Below are positions 49,734 to 63,236 of a DNA stretch of 64,000 bases, in pieces. The notes beneath the pieces were generated by a model. It made no database searches and was not told where the DNA came from. It was given only the letters and a program-made list of their open reading frames with translations. The position numbers were made by a program, and so were the translations under genes. Each line of letters begins with the position of its first letter. The first letter of the stretch is position 1. Source of the DNA: Artemisia argyi (taxonomy: Eukaryota; Streptophyta; Magnoliopsida; Asterales; Asteraceae). The stretch is taken from positions 138,451,606 to 138,515,605 of the forward strand of contig CM060698.1 in NCBI GenBank assembly GCA_030686995.1, given 5' to 3'.

Positions 49734-50570
49734 ATACACAAACAAACAAAAACCTTGCCATTTGACACCAAAATTCTTCCTTAAACTTGCCCTGTGTTTT
49801 GCTTCCAGTACTACTACTATGGAATCTCAAGTAGTCAAGTGGTTTAAAGAAATGTAGTTATATATCTTGCTCAAAATTTCTTGTTCTATGAAAGGACAGT
49901 GACTAAGTATGGAGTTTTGTTTGCTATGATTTAAAAGTTTTGTTAAAGATCTTAAACAGAAAGTTTGGTTGCTGGTTTTATAAGGACATTTGGCTTTATT
50001 CATATCATTAATTTGGTGGAAGGTGTATGTTGTGTATATGAATTTGGTGGAAGGTGTATGTTGTGTATATGTGTAGTACATGCATGCAGATATAGATATG
50101 TACACGTAAAAGGTTGACACGTTTCATGTTAATAAGTGTATCATGTAAAAAAAAAACCAACTCGGTCATCGACTGTGGCAACTTGGTCATGTTTGATCAG
50201 CGGAGAGAGAAAACTGATGTGGTAAGAGATGACATGGGTCACCACTGTAGGCAGCCTAAGTTTGAATCATAAAGTAAACGTAAAACAAAAGATGAAATAT
50301 ATTTTGGATTATCTTTTTTTTTTTTTTTTTTGAGTTTCGTTATTTGTAGCTATGAGGGATTCAGGGCTATGTTTAAAAGTTAAAAACATGCAATAAATAT
50401 TATAGTTGGTTGACAACAACTAAATTCAAAGGGTGAGTGATTATTCTAAAAGTACAAATCAAAATTTCTTAAACATAGCCATAAGGGTGGGCTTTACTTA
50501 GCATTTTAAGATTCACTCATTTCAAACCATAACCCTACCGACATTTCATCTAACTATCTATTTATCTATA
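49734..50570. other. Intergenic region, nothing recognised
   Basis: No gene. A 23-bp unit AATTTGGTGGAAGGTGTATG is repeated directly at 50010 and 50040. Poly(T) at 50312-50330. Confidence 0.5.
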
Positions 50571-50900
50571 CTATAAAACATACATATCTCAATCAAATCC
50601 CAAACCACATTCCAAGTCTCATTTTAAATTCAAACACTACGAAGCGAACTCACTAACATCTCAACTTTTATCTATTTATCCATCTATATTATAAAAAGTT
50701 AAAAACGTACATATTCTCAACCAAATCCCAAACCACACTACAAGTTTAAGCTTAAGATTCGAACACTTCAAACCTAACCCCACTAACATTTCATCTATAC
50801 TATAAAGCGTACATATCCCCACCAAATCTCAAAACACACTACAAGCCTAATTTTAAGATTCAACCGGTTTAAACCTAACTCGACTAACATTTCAACTTTC
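50571..50900. repeat. Three tandem copies of a 111-118-bp unit
   Basis: Units start CTATAHTATAAA near 50571, 50687 and 50798 and share CGTACATAT, CCAAATCYCAAAMCACACTACAAG and CTAACATTTCA. Each unit begins like the 5' end of the local Helitron family (TCTATACTATAAAA), so the array may derive from Helitron ends. Confidence 0.75.
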
Positions 50901-52460
50901 AAAAATTCAAACCTTCACCCTAATACATTTCTCTTTTCTTTGGGTTGAACTGGATCACGCCAGCCAGCATAAGAAGTTAAGAACAACAATAATAGATATT
51001 GTTTTTTTCCCTTTATTATATCATTTATATTTTATTTGAGTCACAATGTAAGTTTAGTGAATTATAATCAAATCAGGTTGGTTGGACATTTTTTTTTATC
51101 AAGTATTTTGAGATGCACATTGTATCACTATGGTTTTCAAATATTTGTATGATTAAAAAACAATAACTAGTATTTTGATAGTTTCTTTGGTGATGCTCAA
51201 GTTTGGAATGTTCTCTTTCTTGTATTAGATAAGAAGTGGTATGCTAGTGTAATCAGTTATTATGTGGACATGGGACATGTCCATGGTATGTCATAGCTTG
51301 ACTTGTTTATATCTTTGGTTAATATAATTTACCTTTAATTAAAGTTGAATCAGAATGTAAAATTTCTGAATCATAATGCAAGTTTAGCACACATATATAT
51401 TTATTGAATCATTACTTAAATCACGATATTCGAACAAAAGAAAATGTTGGAATATTTAAATTCATAAGTATTGTATAATCCAATAGAAATTAGACTAAAA
51501 CATCCAAGAAAGTATTCATGTGATTAATCGATAAAACAACCAATATTGAAATTTAGACAAATAACACAAGCCTTGCTCTTAAGCGTGTCATATTTATCTT
51601 CAAGCCTTGCTCTTTCATTTTAAAAATACAAACCCTTGTGCTTCATGAACCTCTTGCTCTTAAGCGTGTCATATTTATCTTCAAGCCTTGCTCTTTCATT
51701 TGCAGTAAATCCCGCAGCATCGCTATAATCTATAAAACAAATAATTGGTTTGCTATATAGAAAAATAATAAAGCATAATAAACAATTGAACATGTCACAA
51801 AAGGCTACAACAAAATTCAAAATTTTCGCATCAGACAGAGTATACGACGTATAGGCATAAAATATTATACGTCGTATACTCAAAAGAGTGTATACATACG
51901 CCTGGTGAAAACCAAAAGCTACTGCGACATAGGTTAAGGAGATTCCAACAATTTTAACCCACAATAACCTAAAAACACAGGCCTCTAAATGATTACAAGA
52001 TCGGAGAAGGGGCAATGAAGAACACACAAAATTATACTATTAACCTTAATTCAAAAACTATCCTAATTCGCACAATGCTATGCCTTAATCCGAAAATTAA
52101 ATACACCAAATGCAAATAAGGAAATCATAGCAACAAAACCGACAAACAAATTAAGGAAGAAATTAACAAACAAAAATTCTAGGTTAAAAACCCCTAATTC
52201 TAAAATATCCAACTACTAAACACTTAACATTGAAAATGAAAAAAATGAATAGATAATAAACATCGTACCTTGATTTGGATGAAAGGAATTGAAAGAATTC
52301 AAACAAGCGAGAGTTGCGAAAGATTATGAAGGCTTAATACTCTTTTGTTGCAAAATAAGCTTTGGTTAAAAAACGATCTTTGTTTGGGTGACAAAGATGG
52401 ATTATTTTTTATCTTGTTGACTGGATATATCCGAAATGGGTGACACTTGTTAAGTCAATT
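50901..52460. other. AT-rich region with a 3'-exon-like fragment
   Basis: No complete gene. A short minus-strand frame (51730-51620) ending at TAA encodes a charged tail (ANERARLEDKYDTLKSKRF) and could be a gene fragment; no splice partner was found. A 49-bp stretch CTTGCTCTTAAGCGTGTCAT... is duplicated at 51572 and 51653. The block 51459-51570 is shared with 42868-42960. Confidence 0.45.
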
Positions 52461-52474
52461 TCACATCCAAGCGA

Positions 52475-53175
52475 CAATGACCACAAGCGAATATAGTATA
52501 AGCGAATGCATGGAAGCGGTAAGGAAAAATGTGAAACGAGCGTTTGGTATTCTCAAGAAAAAATGGGTCATATTTGCCAATCCCACACAAAGTCTATTAA
52601 TAAAATAAGGAACATGATGTATACATACATCATATGACACTAGAAGGGTACCCGCGCAATGCGGCGGCGGATACCCGGTGACTATTTTTGTGGCGAGCAA
52701 ATGTTTTTCAAGGGTCCGGTGGTGGAGGGGTCTTGTGGTGGCGAACGTAAGTGAGCCGAGGGAGAATCTGCCAGTAGGTTATGTACTGGTGTGTGTTTTT
52801 TATGTGATAGACTTATATGCGGTATGCATACATAAGGTTTGGGCAAGACTCGATTTTAATGGGCTGTTAGAAGTTTTTAATGGACTGTTACAAGTTTTCA
52901 AATGGTTTAAATGAGATCCATCAATATTGGAGGATGTTACAAGTATGAGAATTTAGAACATTAATTATGTGTAGGTTGAATTTTTATGCTTAGCAAAAGT
53001 AAATTCCTTTTTATAGAAATGTTTTTATTCTTAAAAAATTTAAGACTACTATATTTGAAATGTCCTAAATCCTTTATAAAGGAGTATAGATATAGATAAT
53101 TTGATTCAAAAACACAAAGGAAATACGATATCTCCCAATTGGCATCCAAGGAAGCACATCGCATCAAAACCTTCG
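52475..53175 (+). pseudogene. Harbinger (PIF) transposase fragment split by a Helitron
   Basis: The left part has EAVRKNVKRAFGILKKKW (about 52508-52563), then a frameshift and RNMMYTYII; this is the C-terminal DDE region of PIF/Harbinger nucleases, where RAFG.LK and I.HN motifs are conserved. After the Helitron (52640-53096) the frame continues into SPNWHPRKHI. Taking the Helitron out restores an adjacent His-Asn pair. The rest of the transposase is missing. Confidence 0.72.
52640..53096 (-). mobile_element. Nonautonomous Helitron, 457 bp
   Basis: On the minus strand it begins TCTATATCTATACTCC after an A and ends with a GC-rich hairpin (CCGCCGCCGCATTGCGCGGG) followed by TACCCTTCTAG and T. 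Insertion between A and T and the CTAG end fit Helitrons. A plus-strand frame of 78 codons inside has no recognisable domain. Confidence 0.85.
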
Positions 53176-53199
53176 TGCCGATTTCATCGAACACCTTTC

Positions 53200-54249
53200 C
53201 CGTGGAGTTTTAAGTTTTTAGTAAGTGTGATGTTTTTAATTTTTAATGTAATGTTTTCAATTACAACTAAAAGTTTAACTTATGTTTTAACTAAATTTGT
53301 TAAAAAAATATATATATAGGTTTGATGGCGACCATAGCGCTTGGCCTTATAAACGCATCAGAAACATATAGAAGCTAATGAGATGTTCACTTTATCGACG
53401 TCTTTGTTAAGATGATACGACACTAGCAAGCAGAAATGGTGAATAAGCTATATAGAAAACTGAAAACAATGAAGCAAAATACAGCTTCTAATACATAATA
53501 TACAAGTTAATACAGTGTTATCGCTCCGAAGAAAACAAGATCCCTAACTTTCACCATCAACTTAATGAACAGAAGGTCAGACGATGGATGAGTTCATCTT
53601 TAATCTCTGATCTGCCCTCTACTCAATCCGTTCTTTTCTATTGCATGTTTAGCGGTTCTACTGTTTAAATTACGAGTTTGGAAAGTAATACATACACCAA
53701 CAGGACTATACCTTTTCAACAAAAGTTTACATACAGATTGAACAATCAAGGAATGAGAATCACTGTGGAGAGACCATAAATAACCAGCAGGCGAATGATC
53801 CTTCATCAAAAAAATACTCCTGCAGGCCACAAAAACACAGGTAAGCAAGTATTAGTGGTCCTGTGTTTTACACGTCTACAAGACTAAAACGAAAGAATCC
53901 AGAGCAATAATACCTGAATTTGACATTTGTTAACTAAAGTTTCTTATCTGTCAGGATTTTATATTATATAAGGACAAAAAGATCTGGCTAACAATATAAT
54001 TCTAACTATTATGCCCATATATAACTTCTAACTACCAACTAGGCCACACGGAAAGACTACCTTCACCTTCAAGTAAAGGCTTAAATTTGTAAAACCAATA
54101 TGCACAGGCACTTGAGTTTAGGTTCGCTTGCAACTAAACAATGTGCTCCCAAAATAAAACTTTGTGTAACATTATCAGAAAATAACAAAAAATAAAATAA
54201 AATAAAATAAGTGGTGTACCTTCATTTTAAAGGAGGTAAAGTGCATATA
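53200..54249. other. 3' flank of the kinesin gene
   Basis: No confident gene. The part next to 54249 is probably kinesin 3' untranslated region. A minus-strand open frame at 53848-53600 shows no recognisable domain. Confidence 0.45.
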
Positions 54250-57200
54250 TCAAGATGCGAAAGCAAAAATTCTATCTGTGATCTTGGTCCGGCAAATTGG
54301 ACATTCAGAACAGGCAAGCGAGCAAGATTTACACACTGCAGTAAAATAAAATGAAGTAAAAAAAGATCAACATATGTTTACACCATCCATCAAGCAACAT
54401 AGCAACAAGCATCAACGATTAGAATAAAAAGGCGATTTGAAGCAACTTACAGCTAAAATGACGGCAGGGAAGAAGCATTGCTGCTGTTGGTGACTCGAAG
54501 CATACTTTACACACATGAGAATTTGCATCTCCGTTCCCAACATAATTGACCTCCTTCTCCTTCATCTCTTGCATCCGAGCCTGACCACATGATAAGTATG
54601 AACTATGAAAAATCTATAGAGCAATCATTATAAGATATGATACACTTTAACGTCATGTGAGCAGTTGAGGTGGCAAAATCGGCACATTGAGTGTTAGTGT
54701 TAGATGTCAAAACATCTGGTAGTAAAAAAATTGATTTAGAAAAAACAATAACTTGGAAGTCTCAACTCTCAAACATGACTGCAAAAATTAAAAAAATGAC
54801 TAGGAAAGTTTTTTGCGTTGAAATACATTTTGGGTGCCCTTAACGAACTTAGTTTCCTTGTTAACTAACATTTTTTATTGTATCCATTTAACCCGTAAGA
54901 AACAAAACATACCCCAGATCCACCCATTAAAAAGTATCTTAGTCAAAGTTTGTCTATAAACACCTGATTGCTGATGAAAATAATAAGATGATCATTTAGA
55001 ACAAACGTAAGTACCTTCAAACGAGCAACCAGGGGCTCTTCCTTAGGCACATCATGAGCTGTTTGTGAAACATCCAAAACTTGCCTCTCTTTAACAACCG
55101 AATTGTTCTGCTCAACATTTTCTACTTTGGGGTGATTAATGGGTTCGGGCCTCTCAGTGTTTCTTTCGTTATTGTTTGATTCAGAAACAGGCCCTTTTGC
55201 TTCTTTCTTTAACTGAGCAACAAGAACCCACATGTTTGCTAAATCATTTTCCAAAGATGCCTCCTTTTTCTTGGCATCTTCAAGTTTTTTCCTATATTCC
55301 TCTTCAAAAACTTCTTTCTCGGATAAAGCTGCCTCAAGCCTCGATTCACGTTGTTTTCTTGCTTGTAACTCCATTCTTAAATCTTCTGGGTCAAGATTCC
55401 ATGAGTCAAACTCGTCATACGCATTGTTTACTCGACCAGAGGACCGTCCTTTTCGACCTGGTTTTCCGCCATCAAACTTACGATTACCACCATTTGAGGC
55501 TTTTGAGTTTGCCAGCTCACAAGCAGCCACTAACTCTTTCTCAAGTCTTGCGTTTTCTAGAGAAAGTTTAGTGACTTCACCGGCTAAATTTTTGAGTTCA
55601 ACAGCAGCAGCAGATGCCAGTTCCTTTGCGTAAGAGGCTTCTTCTGATAGTTTCTGATTCTGTACATATAATCCACTGTTCTCCTCTGAAATGTGAACAT
55701 GCTGTAGCTTTAGCTTTTCATTCTCCACCTCCTGATCAAAACAAAAAAAAGAAGCAATAAACAAAAAAGGTCAGCAAACAGAATTACCTTCTTCACACAT
55801 TTAAGCTAGAAACCATGACCAGAACTACTAATAAGGTATTGGTCTAGAAAGGGAAGGGAAATCAATAATGTTGCAATTTTGACCCATATGCGCATAAATG
55901 GGTTGACTCGGGTGTTATAACCCAAAATGGGTGCCAACCCAACCTGCTTAGGGGTGCAAACGAGACGAGACAGCTCGCGAGCTATTCGAGATCAACTCGA
56001 TATAAATGAGTCGAGCTCGAGCCCGAGCTACTCGAGTACACTTTCGAGTCAAGTTCGAGTTCGAAAGTACTTGGCTCATGAGGCTCGCGAGCCCTTATCG
56101 AGCTTCAATGATATTACACTTTTACCCTTTTATATACATGTAGTTACGTAATTGTCATAAAATCAAGTCGAGTCGAGCTTGATATGCCTATTTTCATCTA
56201 GTTCGAGCTTTAAATGTGGAAATAATCGAGTTCGAGTCGAGTTTCGAGCTCGAGTTTGAGATGACGAGCCAAGCTCAAGCTTGAAGTCCTAAGCTCGACC
56301 GAGCTTGAGTCGAGTTTCGAACTCGACTTTTAGTAGCTTGGCAGTACTCGGCTCGTTTACACCCCTACTTGCCATGTTGCAAAAACTACCCATTACAACC
56401 CAACATAACCCGACCTCTAATACTTGAAAGGCAACAAGCTGGAACCTATCCTAATGTGCTGTTCCAAATGTCTAGGAAAAAGGTTACCTAGTTATATGGC
56501 GGACAGTTTTTACCAACAAGAAATATACATATTACTCCGTATTAGAAGTATGCCAGCATTAACAAGCAAACCAACACACACAAACAATCATTCCCAGGTT
56601 TGTAGTAATCACCTGTATTTTGATTTTAGTCCTTAGCCCATCAATGTACTCTTTGGATCCATGCTGTTCTGAAGAGGTCATTGGCTTCTGATTAGCCATG
56701 GCCAGCTGTTGTTCAAGCAGCATGATTCTCTCTTGGAGTTCTTTGTTTTCTTCACACTGCAAAATAACAAAAGGGTATAATTAACGGATTTAGATATGAG
56801 AAATGTAAAGTTTTGCATGCTAGCTGAACTGCATAGATTACTGAAAAAAACCAGAAATGTAGGAAACATGAGGATGTCATAATATTTTGATGTACGACAT
56901 TTCCTACAGTATAGTATCGATATGTGTAACTAAAGAAAATGAACTACAAATGTTATACCAAATACAAATGTGCAATTGACATTGTCATAGACCAAACTCG
57001 ATAAAAGAAATATATGTGATTCAATAACAAAACGCATTTGTGTTATCTGTCTAGTATATATACCTTGTTCTGCAATTCTTCCTGGAGTATACGGTTATCT
57101 GCTGACCTGATCTGCAATCACAAATGATATTTGGGGAAAATATCAGCAACTAGCATCATAAGATATTAAGATGGATTAAAGTACGATAAGTACCAATACC

Positions 57201-57381
57201 ACGTAACACAACAGGATTCGACGTAATCACGTAATAGTTACTTTCAGTTATACTAACCTCAAGCTCAAAACCCTTTTCATCAATCTGTGTCATCAGTTGC
57301 ATCATTGTCTGTTTTATAGAAACACACGAGAAAAAGAAAATATTTATAACTTTGATGGTGTAAAGGTTGCGGATATTACAG

Positions 57382-57424
<43 letters not shown>

Positions 57425-60400
57425 AAAGAAAACGCGAAGGGGGGAAATATTACCTGCTGCATATCAGCCAAAGATGTATTAGAAATTGAAGCTTCGTTGC
57501 TTTCAACAATCTGTTTCTCCAAGTCCCTCATCTGCCTTCTTTTATCTTCTATCTCACGCTCCAGGTCTTCTATCTGGGTGTTAGCATATCATCGCCATGA
57601 TCAGCGTACAAGTTTAAATGATTCATTTTAATCACCCTTGAAGTATGAAGTTGAAATACAATATTTTTATTTTACAACATCAATGCATCTGAATTAGACA
57701 TGGTCTATACACACATATGCACATGTACATGTGTGTGTCTTTATACGAGAAAGAGAAAGAACGGAAGCTTTACTTGGGTTTTAGAGTTCTCAGGATCATT
57801 TGCAGATTGCTCCAATAAGCGCTTCATGGTACTTGTACTGAATGCAATCTCTCCCGCAAGCATCTTCACTCTCTCCACTAAAAGGTCCATCTCATCTATA
57901 GAGAGTCCACCCTATGGTCGAACAAAATACAAATTAAGCCAAAATTGGACTATAGTAATTTGAACTAACAACAAAAGCATAAATTTGCTATGAATCTGGA
58001 GATAGAAAAACAATTATGCTGTGTACACACAACTATCAGACAATAACTTGTGCAACTTGCAAGCCACTATCCAAAATCTACATGTAAACCCACAGATATA
58101 AATAACGAGGGGCTATAAACTTACTGTTAGCCGCTTCACATCACTGGCAGAACCACTAATGACTTCACCCGCATGAGTAGAGTCGGTAATAGTGCTACCC
58201 ACGTTGCTGGATATTAAGTCATTCTGAATGTCACCGTTCAAGAGCAGAGAACCATTCTAAAACAAAAAGATTTCACAGAACAAAATGCAACAAAACAGTC
58301 AAATGTGCTTGTGAGAGATAAATGTATTATATGGGAATAGTATTTGAGAACAATTAACCTACATCATCATTGCCAGGAATTGCATTCTTTGAAGAAACAA
58401 GAATTAGCTTTGTTAGCCTCTGAATCCTGCTCATGAGAGCAGCCTTGGCTTCTTCCTCTTCCTCTAAGCGTGACTGCATCTTCACTTGTCCTTCTTCTAG
58501 CTAGTATACAAATAGTATATTATAAATTTAGAGTGGAATTCACAATTAGGGTAGTCTTAGTATGGAAAAGCAACCAGCCAACTTGCCATAATAAATCATA
58601 GCCACAGCCCACCAGTGATAGATAATAAAAATAAAAATAAAAATTGCACCTTTTGTTTTAAGGACATTATTTCTTCTGGATTGACACCTACAAGCATTCC
58701 CCTTCGTAATTGATCAAGCTCCAGTTTTAGAGCTGATATCTCCCTCTGGTACTTCTTAATCAGAGATTTTTCGTCAATAATCTGCAAGAAGGGTGTTTCA
58801 AAACCATATAAGTGAGATTGAAATGTGTATATCAGCATACCACAAACAAATCAAAAGGTGGTATCATAGCAAACCTTATTCTGAGAGGCATAGATTTCGA
58901 TGCGCTTCGCCCTACTTGCAAATTTTAATGTATTATGAGTTTCCTCCATACTGCTAGATGCTGGAGTTATGGTGCAGATAAGCTGGAAAGAGAAGAGCAC
59001 AAGTTGGATGGGGTAATACTTTTCCGCAAATATTAAATCACTACAAAGATACAGTCAACTTAAAATGACGAAAAGTATTATAAAATGAGTTTTTTAATGC
59101 TTACTGAAACATGGCCATGGCCACTCAATGAAGACTGTAGAATACGGGTAAGCTTGGAATCTCTGTAAGGAACATGAGATGCTCTTCCCTCACTAAGCTT
59201 TCCAATAACCTGCAAGAACAGTTCAGATACATTATCTATATAAAACCATCATATGACTGGATACAGTGTGGTCAACGACATAATCGAACTCGAAATGAAA
59301 AAATGGAGGCAGCCTGACAACCTAAAAAGTTATGTATCTTACACATTTATCATATACCAATCTAGCTTGAAATAACTCGGCAGAATTTCAGGCAGTTTTA
59401 TTGAAGCAATAAAATTAACCACTTACAGTTCCAAGGGTTAAAAGACTTTTGTTAATATAAGATCCTTCTTTCCTCCTCAACCCAGTTGTTTCAGTTTTTG
59501 AGCTTTCTGATCCCGCTAGATCAATAAGATTCTAAAATACAACAACAAATGACTGAATAGATGCATCCGAAAATTAACAGAAGTGCTAGGAAAAAAGTAA
59601 GGTTGCACGTACAAGTTGAGAAAATATGACTCCGTCATATTCGTCACCATGAGAGCTGCTTTCAATCATCTGCAAGTTTGAATAAGTTTAAGACATGATT
59701 GTTACTTTTTTGTTTAGTTAAAAAGGCTAAACTTTTGGTGTCAGTCAACTTAAGTATCAATAAAACACGCAATTTTACTATAATGATAATTTATCTTTTG
59801 TTTTGTAGTCTTAAAAGATTTGCTGCAAGTTTTGTCGTCAAATTTGTTACTCTTTTAACAGTAGATTAATGTGTCAACTTACTCATAACCTCCAGTTGTT
59901 AAGATGGATCTTAAATTTATGTTGGGATTAATTTCGCAGTTACTTAGAGTAATTATTATGTTTAGAGGATATAACTTACTCCATCAGAACAATCAACACT
60001 GTAAGCTCACAATAAGGAAGATAACAGGTAAACTTCGTGTGAATCACATACCAGGGTAAATATTGTGTGACTACGGCTACTAAGAAGGTTGAAATTATTT
60101 GAACCGATGTGTCTGTGCTCTGCAAACAGCAAGTATCAGAAAGAATTAGACAGTATTAACGAAAACAGTAGAGCCAGTGGTTTCTGCCCACCGCCCATCA
60201 CGTTTCTCTATAAACATGTCACCAAAAAACATAAAAGGATTGTTACATGATGGTGTGAACCCCCATAATATAAGAAACATTTTCGCTTGATGGGACCATT
60301 GTCCTTTTTTTTTTTTCTTTTTCCCTTTACCTATTGTACTATTACCATCATCTTTATACATGCATATGCATATTACCCTTAAGAGGAAACATCTTGATTA

Positions 60401-63236
60401 TTATAGACCACTCCTAGGACAAACATCTTGGGATAGCCAATTAAACTAAATTGGCCAAAAATCATACATTCAATTATTTGAAATAAAATATTCCCTTTTG
60501 AACGCAGAGTGATGCAAAATAGCAGTACATGGATCTAACGGGCCAAATGAAATAAATATCACGCAAAGAGAGATGTAGTAGTACCTTCACCGGCAGCAAT
60601 GAAAGAAAGGGCATGTCCAGGAGATAAAACCACCTCTTCCTTTATACCTTCAACATATGTACCCTGCCAATGAATAGAAGCACGATTCAAAACTAATCAA
60701 TGTGAAGAAGTAACTGTGCTATTGTATTTAAGCAAACTGATAATAATATTGGTATGGTAAACAACAAGTCTCCTGTTTCGTTCAACATTATTGGTGTGAT
60801 ATTATGTTTTGCAAAGTCAATAACATATGAAATGAGATTCAAATACTAATGGAATTAAAGAATACAGAATAAGACATAAAGATGAACATAGCAAGCTACT
60901 GCAGAAACCTGAGCATCTTCTCGAACACGGAGATTCTGTCCTGTTGGATCCAGCAGATCATTTATGACCTAAATTAGAAGCATAAGAGGCATGATCAATT
61001 AAAACAATGTTGCAAACGAACTTCATAAATGACAAAGCAGTACTAGATAGTCAATCAGAAGTTTTTTCCTTGACAATATATTATGGAATCGCTGGTAGTG
61101 AGAGAAGTAAATATTCAATCTATTTGTATACATTGCCAGCTAATAATCTCCCAAGTAGTGACTAACCTCGTTATATATCTCAATATATGACACTCGCAGT
61201 AAGAACTCCCTTCCTGGCGTCTGAAATGTAAATACAAGGTGTTCATCATTCAGAAACTATATTCAAGACACTGACAGTAATAAAAAAAGGGTACTAAAAA
61301 GCACTTACATCCTGAATAATGCTGAAAACATCCTTTATTGCCAAAGGTATTATTCCTGGAGAATTATGGTCTCCCTGTGAAGACAATTACAAGTAAAGAA
61401 ATTAATGACAACATAGAAAAATTACAGGTAACCAGAAAGGATAAAGAAAACCAAACATATGGCCTTTTAAGTTGCATCATATCATCTCCACCGTCAACTA
61501 ATATACAAGTAGTTAACAATGAGGGCATCAAGTAAGCAATCTAACTATTTCGCAACAACCTCATTTTCTGTTAAAGCGCACATTTTTTTTAAAGTAAACC
61601 CCAGACAGAATGGTGTTGGCAAATGTTTACATAAGCAAAATCGGTTTGCAAATGGCGAGTGTGTATTCTTTACTTAATTTTTAAAATTATAAAGATTAGA
61701 GAGCAAGCAACTCAATCCAATAACAATCATTTAAGTGAGTAGGTTAGGCTAAAACTCACACCAAAGAGAACTTAAAAAGGAACAAACTAGAAGCAAAAAA
61801 ACAGAAGTATATCCCCAGGACGACAAGAGTTACATGACTCTTCCACACTGTGGTACACTAATACACTCCACTCATGCTAGGCTTACTTTGACACCACCTT
61901 CATCTCAACTATTTGGCCAATGTCAACCTCCCCTAACGAACTATCTTGGTACAAACCTCCTCTTCTAGTCAAACCATAAAAAGGTCTAGCAGGGCTAGCT
62001 CATCTTCTTCTCAATCAGTATCATCCAAACCTTGCCACATTTATCCTCCTTTCTAATTCTATATCTTCGTCGTGTGGCCACAATTGATCTCAACATTCTA
62101 TGCAATTCAATGAGCAAGAAAAGACAGCATTGTGTTTCATGAAATCATGATAAAGCAAGTTGCTTTTGACAAACACCTATCTCTGGGATGCCAAATTCCA
62201 ATCTACCGTAAAGTTAAGTCCAAATAAGTTGAATACCTTGAAATAGACCATAAGCTCATTGCTCATATCAGATGAAACATCCTTACTTAACAGTCAGATT
62301 GAATACAATAAATCTTACAAAACCTCAAATCATTGCAGGTAAATAACACGCAAAGAAAAAGCATACTTACATGCATAGTATGCGTCTTTCCACTACTTGT
62401 AACACCATAAGCAAATACCGTCCCTGCATTTTAACATTTCTCACATTAGCTCCAACAACCATTATCTCACTCAATACATTCATTAATGTACATAGTAACT
62501 AAAGTATCGACAATAACACACACCGTTTATGCCTTCCATAGCAGCTTTTATAACAGGTCCAGCAGCCACATCGTACACTTCCTGAGTCTCGGAATACTCT
62601 CCAAAAACTTTATCTGCCACACAAAACACACAAAGTAAAAAACTTTCCATGGCCACTTCATTTCATTTTTAAAATCATTAACGATAATAAAGTACCAAAC
62701 GCATAAGACGTAGCCGGATTATACTCATTCCGCACGAGTTTATCTCCGTCCGCATACCACGCCACCTCGTCTCCCCTCTGATACTCCCGTTCACTACAAT
62801 CGCCACAAATTCAACAAATCATTACCACATTGTCTTAATAAATACTTAACGCCTATAAAATTCTATTAAACCGAACTACATTTCGAATCGAGATCTAAAC
62901 AAAACAATACCTCAACGGCCTAAACCTAATCGTAACAGAAATACTATCACCAGCAGCACCACCACCAGGCCTCGCCACGTCATCAACGATCTCATCACCA
63001 CTCTGATACTCACCACCGCCGTAACCACCTCCATAACCACCACCTTGACTCGAATACACCGAATCCGACATAGTTCGATTCAAGTTGTTCAAATTATCAG
63101 ATCTCGAACCGTATCCGTTAGATCTATTCGCACTTTGCTTAAATGAATTCGAGGAGGAAGAAGACGAAAACGGACTCGATGGCTTGTTGTTGTAGAAAGA
63201 TGAATTGCTTTGTGTCCGTGAAGACGAAGCTGCCAT
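54250..63236 (-). CDS. KIN-7 family kinesin with C-terminal RING finger, 24 exons
   Basis: Microtubule motor; plant relatives with this layout include the organelle-linked MKRP/KIN-7D group. Exons (minus): 63236-62911, 62793-62696, 62613-62524, 62423-62371, 61374-61309, 61220-61167, 60968-60909, 60663-60585, 60119-60052, 59669-59613, 59531-59427, 59209-59105, 58982-58875, 58781-58650, 58500-58363, 58256-58125, 57911-57774, 57573-57454, 57308-57258, 57111-57064, 56756-56613, 55731-55015, 54580-54451, 54335-54250. The sum is 3105 bp, 1034 residues, all phases consistent. A Ser/Asn/Gly-rich N-terminus (1-100; organelle targeting possible) precedes the motor: P-loop GVTSSGKT (178-185), switch I NLLSSRSH (286-293), switch II DLAGSE (321-326), motor end near 423. 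Long coiled coils follow. A C3HC4-type RING starts at Cys987 (CKVC, CRHFSLCKSC, CPIC). No frame defects are visible. Confidence 0.97.
55949..56367. mobile_element. hAT MITE in kinesin intron 21, 419 bp
   Basis: The ends are TAGGGGTGCAAACGAG (left) and TAGGGGTGTAAACGAG (right, reverse complement). The interior is filled with CGAG/CTCG motifs. Flanks ACCTGCT and ACTTGCC look like a decayed duplication. It lies in the intron between the 48-codon and 239-codon exons, away from splice sites. Confidence 0.82.

Noticed and set aside
52678..52914. 78-codon frame inside the Helitron
   Set aside because: No recognisable domain; a captured gene fragment is possible but unsupported.
53600..53848. 82-codon frame on the minus strand downstream of the kinesin
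   Set aside because: No recognisable domain and no splice partners; more likely part of the 3' untranslated region or chance.
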